A DNA stretch of 64,000 nucleotides from Lewinellaceae bacterium (GCA_020636315.1 JACJYA010000007.1:1-64000), one strand, 5' to 3'; positions 8,501 through 16,400 are shown, counted from the first letter of the stretch. Program-made: numbers and translations. Notes: generated by a model from the letters alone, not told the origin.

Positions 8501-8836
8501 CGAGAAGTCACGCCGGAACGTTTCACCCAGGCGAAGGAAAATGCCGTCAAGCACGGTTTCTCCATAGCCGGTGTAGGAAATAGTCACTTTGTAAGGGCCG
8601 CCGACCCGCATGTTGGGTATGCGGTAGTTCCCTTCAACATCCGTAGCGGTGCCGAAAGTCGTACCGGAGGGGAGGTGTACCGCCAGAATGTTGGCCCCGA
8701 TCAGCGGTTCGCCATTTACATCCTGGATCTTACCTTGCATGGAGGATGTCGTGACACCCTGAGCAAGCCCCATCCCATGAAAAGCCACGAGGAGTGCCAA
8801 TGCACTCAGTGCTCTCATTAGCATAGATAATCTCAT
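5594..8836 (-). CDS. Oar-like TonB-dependent outer-membrane receptor
   Basis: This 1080-residue protein has a signal peptide (about 1-25), a carboxypeptidase-regulatory-like beta-sandwich (about 30-115: GKIQDVNGEPLIGANI, VEGNYRIPNMRVGGPYKVTI), a plug domain (about 130-250, with GGFAGGGINAVTKSGTN) and a large barrel reaching the C-terminus (LGLRYIFK). The layout and several motifs fit the Oar family of TonB receptors, which have been linked to protein import and outer-membrane organisation; the substrate here is unknown. No SusD-type partner is adjacent. A strong promoter and a 5' UTR hairpin lie upstream. Expression as a major outer-membrane protein is likely (inference from the promoter). 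Confidence 0.92.
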   Translation of the reverse strand: MRLSMLMRALSALALLVAFHGMGLAQGVTTSSMQGKIQDVNGEPLIGANILAVHLPSGTTFGTATDVEGNYRIPNMRVGGPYKVTISYTGYGETVLDGIFLRLGETFRRDFSLEEQGIELAAVQVVARQGTTGTSSGASTQITSDDIDVVPTLNRDLADYVRLTPQATGYSGGTSFAGVNNRYNAIYIDGAVNNDVFGLSSQGTNGGQTGIAPFSIDIIDQFQVVLSPYDVTLGGFAGGGINAVTKSGTNNFEGTAYYFWQNESMVGKTNQTLTDRTGNDREGVAKFSQKTYGASLGGPIVKDKVFFFVNAELRRDETPSPFDFGVYDGDADQGQLNTLRDFLRNTYNYDPGTFGSVADELNGTSLFGKLDINLNQNHRLTLRHNYTKAENIDRNVSNSRFINFSNNGVFFPSTTNSSALELKSTFGTDFSNNLIIGFTAVRDDRDPIGSDFPYVYIEDGAGTIALGSEEFSTGNALDQDIFTITDNFKIYKGNHTITLGTHNEFYKIYNLFIRQNYGTYRFENIDAFLNGEPAIEYDRSYSLVDDLTGDGSAAASDFNAIQLGFYAQDEWTVNPRFTLTYGLRLDIPVITTDPAIHSSFNSETLPVLRQNYDVAKDVEGGVAPDGQLMISPRVGFDYDLAGDRSTILRGGIGIFTSRIPFVWPGAMFNNNGVTIGSVSERDIPGDINFIADIQKQYENPSFSVPSGQVDLFTKDFKYPQVLRGNLAVDTKLPGGIAATLEGVYTKTLNNVVYTNVNSDPTVDFNWTNTGGDNRPVFLREDLADPYGAGIYVGSNTSDGYTYTLTAALAKEFDFGLTASLSYTYGDAEAVNEGTSSQNSSQWRGQVSIDGRNFPVLGRSDFALGHRVLGALSYSVDWNAEKNATTTLSLLYEGLKGSPYSYVIGGSGGRNINNETGSTSRNRSLIWIPANQNEITLVETDGVSPQEQWNRLNAFIEDDPYLSKNRGSYAEKNSNWMPYVSYLDLSLRQDFGLKVGGKTQKLQFSWDVFNLANLLNSSWGVRYSVPGDFNNYFLYDFVGYADDGTTPQFSYTEEAVGKDALDISDFSSRWRMRLGLRYIFK

Positions 8837-8876
8837 AAACGAGTGAGTTTAAATGAACAAATAATTGTTTGGCTTC

Positions 8877-8895
8877 GGCTATTTAAAAAATAGCC
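8877..8895 (-). promoter_or_regulatory. 5' UTR hairpin of the Oar-like gene
   Basis: A perfect 8-bp stem ggctattt/aaatagcc with a 3-nt loop lies between the -7 element and the start codon at 8836. It may stabilise or regulate the leader; this is inference. Confidence 0.5.
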
Positions 8896-8940
8896 TTCAG
8901 TTTCTTTAAATGCTTAGTGATTGTTTGACGTTGCCGGGGG

Positions 8941-8969
8941 CAAAAATAAAGCAAAATCCCCGAACTCAA
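8941..8969 (-). promoter_or_regulatory. Bacteroidota-type promoter of the Oar-like gene
   Basis: Read on the minus strand: TTG (8967-8969), 18 bases, then TATTTTTG (8941-8948), a full match to the TAnnTTTG -7 element. It predicts a leader of about 100 nt. The remaining gap up to 9255 also holds the opposite promoter at 9202 and nothing else I can name. Confidence 0.7.
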
Positions 8970-9201
8970 TAACTCTATCCTACTTAAGAAATACAGTTAC
9001 GGCGGCAAATGTAAGCAGTAGATGTTAAGCGTATATTAAATCCTTATCGCTTAGGTTAAATTCCGGCCGTGGACAAGGCCTGATGTGCGTAAACCATCGC
9101 CTGAGTGCGATTTTTGAGGCCGGAATGGCCCCGGTTTGAAATATGAACTTGTCCTTAACACAAAAATGATCTAAAGGCGAGCGCTTTTCTTATCATTCCG
9201 T

Positions 9202-9209
9202 TATTTTTG
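9202..9209 (+). promoter_or_regulatory. -7 element of the cupredoxin/OB-fold gene
   Basis: TATTTTTG matches TAnnTTTG and lies 46 bases before the ATG at 9256. No clear TTG element is seen at the usual distance upstream. Confidence 0.55.
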
Positions 9210-9255
9210 CATTAACTAACCTCTCCATCGAATTCTTAAACCAATAATTTCCAAT

Positions 9256-11280
9256 ATGAGGCTATTTACCTATTTAACCTTGACCGTATTCTTCTCTTTT
9301 GCCCTTCGGGTTTCCGCCCAGCAAACACATGAAGTTACGGTACAGAGCAATTCTTTCACCCCCCAGGAACTGACTATTACCGCCGGGGATATGGTCACCT
9401 GGAACAACATTGGGGGAATCCACAATGTGAACGGGACAACCGCGACTTTCCCGGACAACCCCGAAGGTTTTGGCAACGGCGCAGCGGCGGCATCGCCCTG
9501 GTCCTACTCCTTCACCTTTACCCAGCCCGGCACCTACGATTACCAGTGTGACCCGCATGCGGCCCTGGGAATGACCGGCACCATAATTGTCGAGCCGGGC
9601 GGCGTGCAGGAAACGGACCTGTTGCTGACCGGGGTTTATGATGGCCCTCTTACCGGTGGAACTCCTAAAGGAATTGAGTTATACGTATTGAATGATATCG
9701 CAGACCTGAGCCAGTATGGTGTCGGCTCGGCTAATAATGGCGATGGTTCGGATGGGGTGGAATTCACCTTCCCTTCCATGTCAGTGACTGCCGGTTCTTA
9801 TCTTTATCTTGCCAATACCGATGTGGAATTTACCGCCTTTTTTGGCTTCAACCCCGACTTTGTCGATAACGGAAGCATGTCTATTAACGGCGATGATGCC
9901 ATTGAACTGTTCCTGAACGGAGTAGTGGTCGATGTCTTTGGAGACATCAATGTTGACGGCACCGGCGAGCCCTGGGATTACCTGGACGGCTGGGCTTATC
10001 GGGTTGATGGCACCGGCCCCGACGGCAGCACCTTTGTACCCTCCAACTGGATCTATGGCGGCGAAAATGCCCTGGAAGGGGGTATGACGAACAGTACCGT
10101 CGATCTTCCTTTCCCCGCCGGGACTTATGACCCCAACGGTTCGGGGGTATTAACGGCCAATAACGATGTGGTTATCACCGATGTCAATATGCCGGCTACC
10201 ATTGATGTGCTCGGAAATGATTTCCTGCCGGGCGCAGTTGAGTCTCTTACCGTCACTTCCGGCCCCGATAATGGTGGAACCATGGTCAATGCCGATAACA
10301 CCATTACCTATACGCCCTTCCAGGATTTCTGCGGCACCGACGCATTCACCTATGAGGTCTGCGTTGGAGGAGCGTGCCAATCGGCTGAGGTGAGCATTAC
10401 CGTTACCTGTCCAGTGTTCTACCCTGAATATTCTATCGGAGAGGTATCCACCATTAATGCTATTGGAGTAGCCGATTCTCTGGGTGTGGCCTGCCAGATC
10501 CAGGGAGTAGTCTATGGCGTCAACCTGCGTCCGGACGGCCTCCAGTTCACCATTATTGACAGCAATAATGACGGAATCGGAGTTTTCAATAATAGTGGAA
10601 GCCTTGGATATACGGTACAGGAAGGCGATGAGGTTGCCATTCAGGGGGAGATCGACCAGTTTAACGGCCTGATCCAGATCCTGGCGGCCAGGGTTGATCT
10701 TGTCAGCAGCGGTAATTCCCTGGTTACTCCGGATGTGGTGACAGCCCTGGGAGAGGCTACGGAGTCTCAGCTGGTGCGCCTGGAGAACGTCTCTTTAGTG
10801 GATCCCGGACAGTGGAGCGCCGGAGGTTCCGGTTTTAATGTGGATGTGACTGACGGTTCGAATACTTATACCGTCCGCATTGACAACGACGTTGACCTGT
10901 TCAACCTCCCTGCTCCTTCCGGCACGTTTAGCGTCACCGGCATCGGAGGGCAGTTTGACAGCAGCGAACCCTATGATGGCGGGTATCAGTTGCTTCCCCG
11001 CTACATGGAAGATATTGACCCCTACAGCGATGTTCTGGACCCATCTCTGGGAAAAGATATTGCCTTTTTCCCCAACCCCGCTCAGGAACAAGTGCTGGTG
11101 CTTAGTACAGAGCCTCTTGATGCCGTTCGCATCCATGCGCTGAACGGCCAGTTGGTGAGGGAATGGAAAGAGCCTGCTGTTTCTGCCCGCCTTGACATCT
11201 CGGGCTTACAGGCCGGTACGTACGTGATCACCTTCGTTCAGAATGGCAAATTCTGGGCGCAGGAGTTGATAAAGCAGTAA
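9256..11280 (+). CDS. Secreted multidomain protein: cupredoxin, lamin-tail-like, Ig-like, OB-fold, T9SS sorting domain
   Basis: A 674-residue secreted protein. After the signal peptide (1-21) comes a plastocyanin-type cupredoxin (about 25-115) with all type-1 copper ligands visible: H56, C98, H101 and M106. Next is a lamin-tail-like beta domain (about 119-290; GIELYVLN, SYLYLANTD, DAIELFLNGVVVDVFG), a cadherin/Ig-like repeat (about 297-385; IDVLGNDFLPG, ITYTPFQDFCGTDAFTYEV), and an OB-fold region (about 395-590; IQGVVYGVN, EVAIQGEIDQFNGLIQI). It ends in a T9SS sorting domain (FFPNPAQEQV ... GLQAGTYVITF). Lamin-tail plus OB-fold modules typically accompany secreted nucleases, but no nuclease domain is present here. 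Surface attachment through T9SS is expected. Confidence 0.85.
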   Translation: MRLFTYLTLTVFFSFALRVSAQQTHEVTVQSNSFTPQELTITAGDMVTWNNIGGIHNVNGTTATFPDNPEGFGNGAAAASPWSYSFTFTQPGTYDYQCDPHAALGMTGTIIVEPGGVQETDLLLTGVYDGPLTGGTPKGIELYVLNDIADLSQYGVGSANNGDGSDGVEFTFPSMSVTAGSYLYLANTDVEFTAFFGFNPDFVDNGSMSINGDDAIELFLNGVVVDVFGDINVDGTGEPWDYLDGWAYRVDGTGPDGSTFVPSNWIYGGENALEGGMTNSTVDLPFPAGTYDPNGSGVLTANNDVVITDVNMPATIDVLGNDFLPGAVESLTVTSGPDNGGTMVNADNTITYTPFQDFCGTDAFTYEVCVGGACQSAEVSITVTCPVFYPEYSIGEVSTINAIGVADSLGVACQIQGVVYGVNLRPDGLQFTIIDSNNDGIGVFNNSGSLGYTVQEGDEVAIQGEIDQFNGLIQILAARVDLVSSGNSLVTPDVVTALGEATESQLVRLENVSLVDPGQWSAGGSGFNVDVTDGSNTYTVRIDNDVDLFNLPAPSGTFSVTGIGGQFDSSEPYDGGYQLLPRYMEDIDPYSDVLDPSLGKDIAFFPNPAQEQVLVLSTEPLDAVRIHALNGQLVREWKEPAVSARLDISGLQAGTYVITFVQNGKFWAQELIKQ

Positions 11281-11380
11281 ATTCATGATTTCATGGCCGT
11301 GCGGTTTTTATTGTCCTGGAGTGCAGCAGAATCGCACAGCCGTGAAACCATCTAACCATATACCTAACCATAAAACCTTT

Positions 11381-12163
11381 ATGGCAGACAAGAAGCGCAT
11401 AGGCCTGGCGCTTTCCGGCGGAGGAGCAAGAGGTATCGCTCATATTGGCGTGCTGCAGGCCCTGGAAGAGGTGGGCATTTTCCCGGATGCAATATCGGGG
11501 GCCAGTGCCGGCGCAATTGTAGGGGCTTTATATGCTTCCGGCATGCGGCCGGAGGAGATCATGGAATTTGTGAAAAAGGCCAGTTTTTTCAAGATGTTTA
11601 AAGTGGCCATCCCATTTTCCGGGCTGACCAAACATACCTATCTGCGGGAAAGGCTGGAGGAGAGCATAGCCGAAGACAGCTTTGAAGCTCTGGAAAAAAA
11701 GCTCTTTGTCGCCATTGCCAACCTCAATACCGGGGAATGTGAATGGCGCCATTCGGGCGCTCTGTTTGATGTCGTTACGGCCTCTTCGTCCATCCCGCTG
11801 CTTTTCCAGCCGGTGGAGATCGACGGGCAGTTTTATGTGGACGGCGGCCTTCTGGACAACATGCCGGTGGCCCCTCTGAAGCCGGTTTGCGATGTAACCG
11901 TTGCAGTGAATGTGATGCCCCATGTGGAAGTTCCCGGAAAAGCCGTTCAAAACCTTATCGGGATCGCCCAGCGGTGTTTCGACCTTTCGGTGCTGGCCAA
12001 CACCCGCCCTAACATGGATCGTTGCGACCTGCTGATCGAGCCGAAAGAAGTGCACGGGTTCAACATTTTTCAGATCAATCGCTACGAACCGCTGTTTGAG
12101 ATAGGCTATAAGGCGGCCATGGAGCAGATGGGGGCGTTGAGGGCGTTGATTGGTGATTCGTGA
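11381..12163 (+). CDS. Patatin-like phospholipase (RssA/NTE type)
   Basis: The 260-residue protein has the full patatin catalytic set: oxyanion loop GGGARG (13-18), nucleophile Ser42 in GASAG, and Asp154 in the DGG motif. Such serine lipid hydrolases act on phospholipids or related acyl esters, usually in the cytoplasm; there is no signal peptide. The frame is open from 11285, but the ATG at 11381 gives the standard family N-terminus (KKRIGLALSGGG). The start lies 100 bases after the secreted protein gene; the gap contains an imperfect inverted repeat (ggccgtgcggtt near 11293, aatcgcacagcc near 11330). It converges on the phosphoribosyltransferase gene. Confidence 0.9.
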   Translation: MADKKRIGLALSGGGARGIAHIGVLQALEEVGIFPDAISGASAGAIVGALYASGMRPEEIMEFVKKASFFKMFKVAIPFSGLTKHTYLRERLEESIAEDSFEALEKKLFVAIANLNTGECEWRHSGALFDVVTASSSIPLLFQPVEIDGQFYVDGGLLDNMPVAPLKPVCDVTVAVNVMPHVEVPGKAVQNLIGIAQRCFDLSVLANTRPNMDRCDLLIEPKEVHGFNIFQINRYEPLFEIGYKAAMEQMGALRALIGDS

Positions 12164-12168
12164 TGCGA

Positions 12169-12663
12169 TTAATTCAAAAAAACGGCCATTTCCTCTACAT
12201 CCAGGATCTGCACATCAATATTATTCATCAGGGTGGTGGCAAGGGAAAGGCCGTAGTAGTCCACTTTCACCGGGAATGATTTGTGAGTGCGGTCAACCAG
12301 AACGGCAACTTCGACCTTTTTGGGCAGCACGTTGAGAAATGGCTTCATGGCATAGAAAAGGGTTCGCCCGGTATTGGCGACGTCATCGATGATGATGACC
12401 GCCTTGCCTTCGAGCTTTTCCAAAGGGAGCTCGACCTGGACTTCCTGGCTGAGCGGTGCGGCAGGATTGACCCGGACACGGGCCAGGGTTACGGGAATGT
12501 CCGTTATTTTAACCAGTTCATCAAATAGCATCCTGGCGAAGCACAGGCCGGTTTTATTGATCCCTATAAGGATGAGTTCTTCTTCTTCGAAGTTGTGCTC
12601 GAGGATCTCGATAGCAAGGCGTTTGATCTTTTGCTTTATTTGTTCCTGGCCTAGTATTTTCAT
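12169..12663 (-). CDS. PyrR-like phosphoribosyltransferase
   Basis: A 164-residue type I phosphoribosyltransferase. The PRPP-binding loop VIIIDDVANTGRTL (about 89-102) and the early segment LILIGINKTGL are characteristic, and overall it is closest to PyrR/uracil phosphoribosyltransferase regulators. The exact base used, or whether it binds RNA as PyrR does, cannot be told from sequence. No pyrimidine genes are next to it. The ATG at 12663 is chosen because the upstream extension (18 residues) is not family-like. It is divergent from the Fe-S gene at 12825. Confidence 0.8.
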   Translation of the reverse strand: MKILGQEQIKQKIKRLAIEILEHNFEEEELILIGINKTGLCFARMLFDELVKITDIPVTLARVRVNPAAPLSQEVQVELPLEKLEGKAVIIIDDVANTGRTLFYAMKPFLNVLPKKVEVAVLVDRTHKSFPVKVDYYGLSLATTLMNNIDVQILDVEEMAVFLN

Positions 12664-12824
12664 GATCTTGGCAGAATGGCGTTTATTTCGGGCTAAAATT
12701 AGGGATTTGGACCACAAATTCCGCGCCCTTGAGAAAAATGATTCTATTTTAGCCCTGATTCCTTTTTTTCGTCAAGGTTAGCCATTATTTTAGCGAAAAT
12801 TCGCTGAGCATAAATTGCCGCTAA

Positions 12825-14189
12825 ATGATACAACAGATCGCTTTTATTGCCGTTACGCTTCTGGCCTTCGGGTTGGCCTGGCGGAGTTTCTCGCGGGTGC
12901 GCCGCAACATTCTGTTGGGCCAGGATGAGAAGATCAGTGGAGATACCGGAAAACGATGGCGCAACGTCCTGCTGGTGTCCTTTGGCCAGCAAAAGATGTT
13001 CTCGCGCTGGATCCCGGCCATTTTTCACTTCTTCATTTATGCTGCTTTTCTGATCACGCAGGTAGAGCTGATAGAGATCTTTATCGATGGAGTTTCCGGG
13101 CATCATCGCTTTTTTGCGGATAAACTCGGAGGTTTTTACACTTTCGTCATCAGCTTCATTGAAGTGCTGTCGATCCTGGCCTTTGTGGGGACGATCATCT
13201 TTCTGGCCCGCAGAAACCTGTTGAAGGTCCCCCGTTTCTGGACGGTGGAAATGAAAGGCTGGCCTCGCCTGGATGGAAACCTCATACTCATCTTTGAGAT
13301 CATTCTGCTCATCGGGATATTCAGCATGAACGGGGCGGATACGCTTCTTCAGGATATAAACCCGCAACATTATCCGGAGACGGGCCGGCTGGCGGTCAGC
13401 ACCTGGCTGGGCCCGGCTTTGTTCGGCGGCCTGAGTGAGGGCGCTTTGCAGGTAGTAGAACGCTTTGGCTGGTGGTTGCACCTGCTCATGGTTTTCGTTT
13501 TTTTGAATTACCTGCCTTATTCGAAGCACCTGCACATATTGCTGGCTTTTCCGAACACTTATTATGCGCGGCTGAAGCCGAGAGGTGAAATGGAAAATAT
13601 GCCCGAAGTGATGAATGAGGTGAAGAGCATGATGGGGCTGTCTGAAAGCGGAGAGGATGAGGCGATGGACATGGACGCTGAGTTGCCGGAGTTTGGCTCT
13701 AATGATGTTTTTACATTGAGCTGGAAAAATATCATGGATGCCTACAGCTGTACGGAATGCGGCCGTTGTACTTCCGTTTGCCCGGCCAATATTACAGGGA
13801 AAAAGCTATCTCCCAGAAAGATCCTTATGGATATCCGTGACCGTGCAGAAGAAGTGGGCCGCAATATAGAGAGTGGTAATGAGGAGTATGCCAGAGATAA
13901 ATCCATGCCGGTGAGCAAGAACAACTACGACGATGGGAAATCGCTTTTCGATTACACTACGCCGGAGGAGATCCATGCCTGTACTACCTGTAACGCCTGT
14001 GTGGAGGCCTGTCCGGTCCTGATCAACCCTCTCGAGCCCATCCTTAAAATGCGGCGTTATGAAATACTCACCCTTTCTCAGGGGCCTCAGGAGTGGGTCC
14101 CGATGTTTACCAGTATGGAAAACAGCGGTTCGGCCTGGGCCATTCCGGAAGACCGGGACAATTGGGCCAGGGAGGCGATGAAAGGGTAG
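12825..14189 (+). CDS. Membrane Fe-S protein, NarI-like plus HdrC-like (heterodisulfide-reductase type)
   Basis: A 454-residue fusion. The N-terminal half has five membrane helices with candidate heme-b histidines (H68, H219, H235, H237), like the NarI/DsrM cytochrome subunits. The C-terminal half is an HdrC/GlpC-type ferredoxin domain with two 4Fe-4S motifs: C309, C312, C315, C319 and C386, C389, C392, C396. It should pass electrons between membrane quinones and a soluble partner. The CCG-domain protein encoded next (14293) is the expected catalytic or electron-accepting partner. The ATG at 12825 starts directly before the first helix. In Bacteroidota this pair recurs, with no settled physiological role. 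Confidence 0.85.
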   Translation: MIQQIAFIAVTLLAFGLAWRSFSRVRRNILLGQDEKISGDTGKRWRNVLLVSFGQQKMFSRWIPAIFHFFIYAAFLITQVELIEIFIDGVSGHHRFFADKLGGFYTFVISFIEVLSILAFVGTIIFLARRNLLKVPRFWTVEMKGWPRLDGNLILIFEIILLIGIFSMNGADTLLQDINPQHYPETGRLAVSTWLGPALFGGLSEGALQVVERFGWWLHLLMVFVFLNYLPYSKHLHILLAFPNTYYARLKPRGEMENMPEVMNEVKSMMGLSESGEDEAMDMDAELPEFGSNDVFTLSWKNIMDAYSCTECGRCTSVCPANITGKKLSPRKILMDIRDRAEEVGRNIESGNEEYARDKSMPVSKNNYDDGKSLFDYTTPEEIHACTTCNACVEACPVLINPLEPILKMRRYEILTLSQGPQEWVPMFTSMENSGSAWAIPEDRDNWAREAMKG

Positions 14190-14203
14190 GGGGGCCTTGA
14201 GAT

Positions 14204-14236
14204 GTTGGCCGTTAGCTATTTGCCATTAGCTGTTGG
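14204..14236. repeat. GTTAGC-type intergenic repeat
   Basis: Begins gttggccgttagct and continues with attagctgttgg variants; related to 1851-1883. It sits between the two heterodisulfide-reductase-like genes. Confidence 0.5.
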
Positions 14237-14292
14237 TGCTGCTGCCAGTTGAAAGAAAAATCCTTGAATAGTGAAATAATAAAGGAAAAACA

Positions 14293-15087
14293 ATGAGTGA
14301 ACTCAAAATCCCCAACATGGCCGAACTGGCCGCCGAAGGCCGGGAACCTGAGATCCTTTTCTGGGTTGGTTGTGCCGGTAGCTACGATAACCGCGCCCAG
14401 AAGGTGACCGTGGCCTTTTGTAAGATCCTCAATGCCGTAGGAGTGGATTTTGCAATCCTGGGTAATGAGGAGCAATGTACCGGCGACCCTGCCCGGCGCT
14501 CCGGTAATGAGTTCGTCTTCCAGATGCTCGCTTTGCAGAATATTGAGACGTTGAAAATGTACAACGTCAGGAAGATCGTAACGGCATGCCCGCATTGTTT
14601 CAATACGCTGAAGAATGAATATCCTGCCCTGGGCGGCAATTATGAGGTTATTCACCATACTCAGTTATTGCAGCAACTGATCGATGAAGGGCGCATCAGG
14701 ATTAAGGAAGGAGGCCCTTTTAAGGGAAAACGCATCACCTATCACGACTCCTGTTATATGGGAAGGGTTAATGGCGTTTATGAGGCGCCCCGGAAGGTTT
14801 TGCAGGCGCTTGATACCGAACTGGTTGAGATGAAGCGGTGCCGGGCCAATGGCCTGTGCTGCGGCGCCGGAGGGGCGCAAATGTGGAAAGAGGATGAGCC
14901 TGGCAACAAACGCATCAACGTCGAACGGGCGGAAGAAGCCCTTGAGGCCGGCGCAAGCATCATTGCCGCCAACTGCCCCTTCTGCCTTACCATGATGGAA
15001 GACGGGGTAAAAGCTAAAGACAAACAGGATGAAGTGATGGCCTATGACCTGGCGGAACTAATCCTCAATAATATGGAACCCCGATAA
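14293..15087 (+). CDS. HdrB-like CCG-domain Fe-S protein
   Basis: The 264-residue soluble protein has two CCG (cysteine-rich) domains as in HdrB, GlpC and LutA. Visible cysteines are C27, C62, C99, C102 in the first domain, and C154, C189-C190 (CCGAGG), C228, C231 in the second, so the second domain is complete and the first is a looser variant (no CCG pair). The family binds noncubane 4Fe-4S clusters and works on disulfides or in flavin-linked electron transfer. It is 103 bases downstream of the membrane Fe-S subunit and most probably forms a complex with it on the cytoplasmic face. The substrate is not indicated. Confidence 0.85.
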   Translation: MSELKIPNMAELAAEGREPEILFWVGCAGSYDNRAQKVTVAFCKILNAVGVDFAILGNEEQCTGDPARRSGNEFVFQMLALQNIETLKMYNVRKIVTACPHCFNTLKNEYPALGGNYEVIHHTQLLQQLIDEGRIRIKEGGPFKGKRITYHDSCYMGRVNGVYEAPRKVLQALDTELVEMKRCRANGLCCGAGGAQMWKEDEPGNKRINVERAEEALEAGASIIAANCPFCLTMMEDGVKAKDKQDEVMAYDLAELILNNMEPR

Positions 15088-15241
15088 GGTTCCAGAGCAA
15101 CGAGAAACCCAGGAACCAGAAACTATGAACACTCCCCGGTAAGCCACCCGCAAACCCAAAAACAAAACCTCAAAACTACCATTCTTCTTAAGTGTTATTT
15201 TACTCGAAGAGGACTTTCGAAAGTTTTGATAATAATAGACC

Positions 15242-15721
15242 ATGGATACTTACAAAATGCTTCCCGATACCACTCGAGTCTGGATTTACCAGGCCAACCG
15301 GCCATTTGAAGATAACGACATCCCTGAGATCCGCCGGAAGGCACAGGCATTCGCTCAAAGCTGGGTGAGCCATAACCGGCAGTTGCGCGCCCATGCTGAC
15401 GTTTTGCACAACCGTTTTATCGTGCTGATGGTTGATGAAAACCAGGCGGACGCCAGTGGGTGCTCCATAGACAAATCCGTTTACTTCCTGAAACAGTTGC
15501 AGGCGGAATATGGGGTAAACCTGTTCGACCGGATGGTTTTTTCTTACAAAGATGGCGATGAGGTATTTACCGTGCCGCGCGAAGAGTTTACCCGGCTGTA
15601 TCAGGAAGGAAAGATCAATGATGACACCCTGGTGTTTGACACCCTCGTCGGCAATAAAGGGGCACTGGAGAATGAATGGGTCAAGCCGCTTAGCCAGAGT
15701 TGGCACAAACGGATGGTGTGA
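15242..15721 (+). CDS. Conserved Bacteroidota protein (often mislabelled ABC transporter ATPase)
   Basis: A 159-residue soluble protein without signal or membrane segments. I recognise it as a conserved small protein found across Bacteroidota, sometimes labelled ABC transporter ATPase, but it has no Walker A, signature or Walker B motif, so that name is not supported. Visible features are LPDTTRVWIYQANRPF near the N-terminus, a HNRFIVLMVDE strand and a DRMVFSYKDGDEVFTVPREEF segment. It lies 154 bases after the HdrB-like gene on the same strand, a neighbourhood I believe recurs in the phylum. Function unknown. Confidence 0.7.
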   Translation: MDTYKMLPDTTRVWIYQANRPFEDNDIPEIRRKAQAFAQSWVSHNRQLRAHADVLHNRFIVLMVDENQADASGCSIDKSVYFLKQLQAEYGVNLFDRMVFSYKDGDEVFTVPREEFTRLYQEGKINDDTLVFDTLVGNKGALENEWVKPLSQSWHKRMV

Positions 15722-15826
15722 ATGCGGGAAGGATGGGTGTTCGTCCATGAAAGCGCAGGTTCTGTCAGTTTGCTGCTTTCAGGAATCAAAAAAAGCTTAA
15801 ATTCTTCCTCAAAAATTGGTAAAGAT

Positions 15827-15918
15827 GGAGTTTTCTCCAGATCAAACCGGAAAACGGCCTCTTTGTATTATCCTTGCCTGAAGGCAGACAAAATTCTAGC
15901 AGTCCGGGAGAAAACTCC
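15827..15918. repeat. 12-bp inverted repeat before the Spo0M-like gene
   Basis: ggagttttctcc (15827-15838) and its exact reverse complement ggagaaaactcc (15907-15918) are separated by 68 bases. The second arm ends 14 bases before the ATG at 15933. Each arm can also form its own 4-bp hairpin. A candidate promoter-like ctttgtattatccttg lies between the arms. It could be an operator pair or an RNA switch that buries the start region. Confidence 0.55.
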
Positions 15919-15932
15919 AAAAAATTACACCT

Positions 15933-16400
15933 ATGCTAGGTAAAGTGAAAAAATGGCTGGGGATCGAAGGGGTAAAGCTCGAGCTGGTTTTACCCGAAGA
16001 AGTAGATGCTGCTGCACAGGAAATATACGGCAGTATTCGCTTTCAGTCTCTCAACCCGCAGACCGTTACCGGGATAAAAATTGTGCTTATCGAAAAATAT
16101 ACCCGGGGGCGGGGTAAAGAAAGGCTGATCGATGAATACGAATTGGGCGTCACCGAACTTCACCAAACCATCGACGTTCCCGTTGAGGAGGCTGTGGAGA
16201 TCCCCTTCCGGTTACCGTTCAGCCTGGTCCGGTCCAACATAGAGGAGTTTGGCCAAAAAAACCTGTTCTTCGGCGGTTTGGCCAAAGCAGCCAAGGCTCT
16301 GCGCGGGGTCAGGTCGGAGTTCAGAGTAGAGGCCGAGGCCCATGTAGTGGGCGTTGCTCTGAACCCCTTCGACCGCAAAGCCATAGCAATCAGGCTTTGA
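15933..16400 (+). CDS. Spo0M/arrestin-like protein
   Basis: The 155-residue protein fits the Spo0M (SpoOM) family, an arrestin-like beta-sandwich: MLGKVKKWLGIEGVKLEL, then GSIRFQSLNPQTVTGIKIVLIEKY and the closing EAHVVGVALNPFDRKAI. In Bacillus Spo0M influences sporulation and cell division; in Bacteroidota, which do not sporulate, the role is unknown. It is a single-domain protein with no signal peptide. It is preceded by a 12-bp inverted repeat and converges on the TPR lipoprotein gene. Confidence 0.75.
   Translation: MLGKVKKWLGIEGVKLELVLPEEVDAAAQEIYGSIRFQSLNPQTVTGIKIVLIEKYTRGRGKERLIDEYELGVTELHQTIDVPVEEAVEIPFRLPFSLVRSNIEEFGQKNLFFGGLAKAAKALRGVRSEFRVEAEAHVVGVALNPFDRKAIAIRL

Noticed and set aside
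15242..15721. The name ABC transporter ATPase for the 159-residue protein
   Set aside because: No Walker A, signature or Walker B motif is present.
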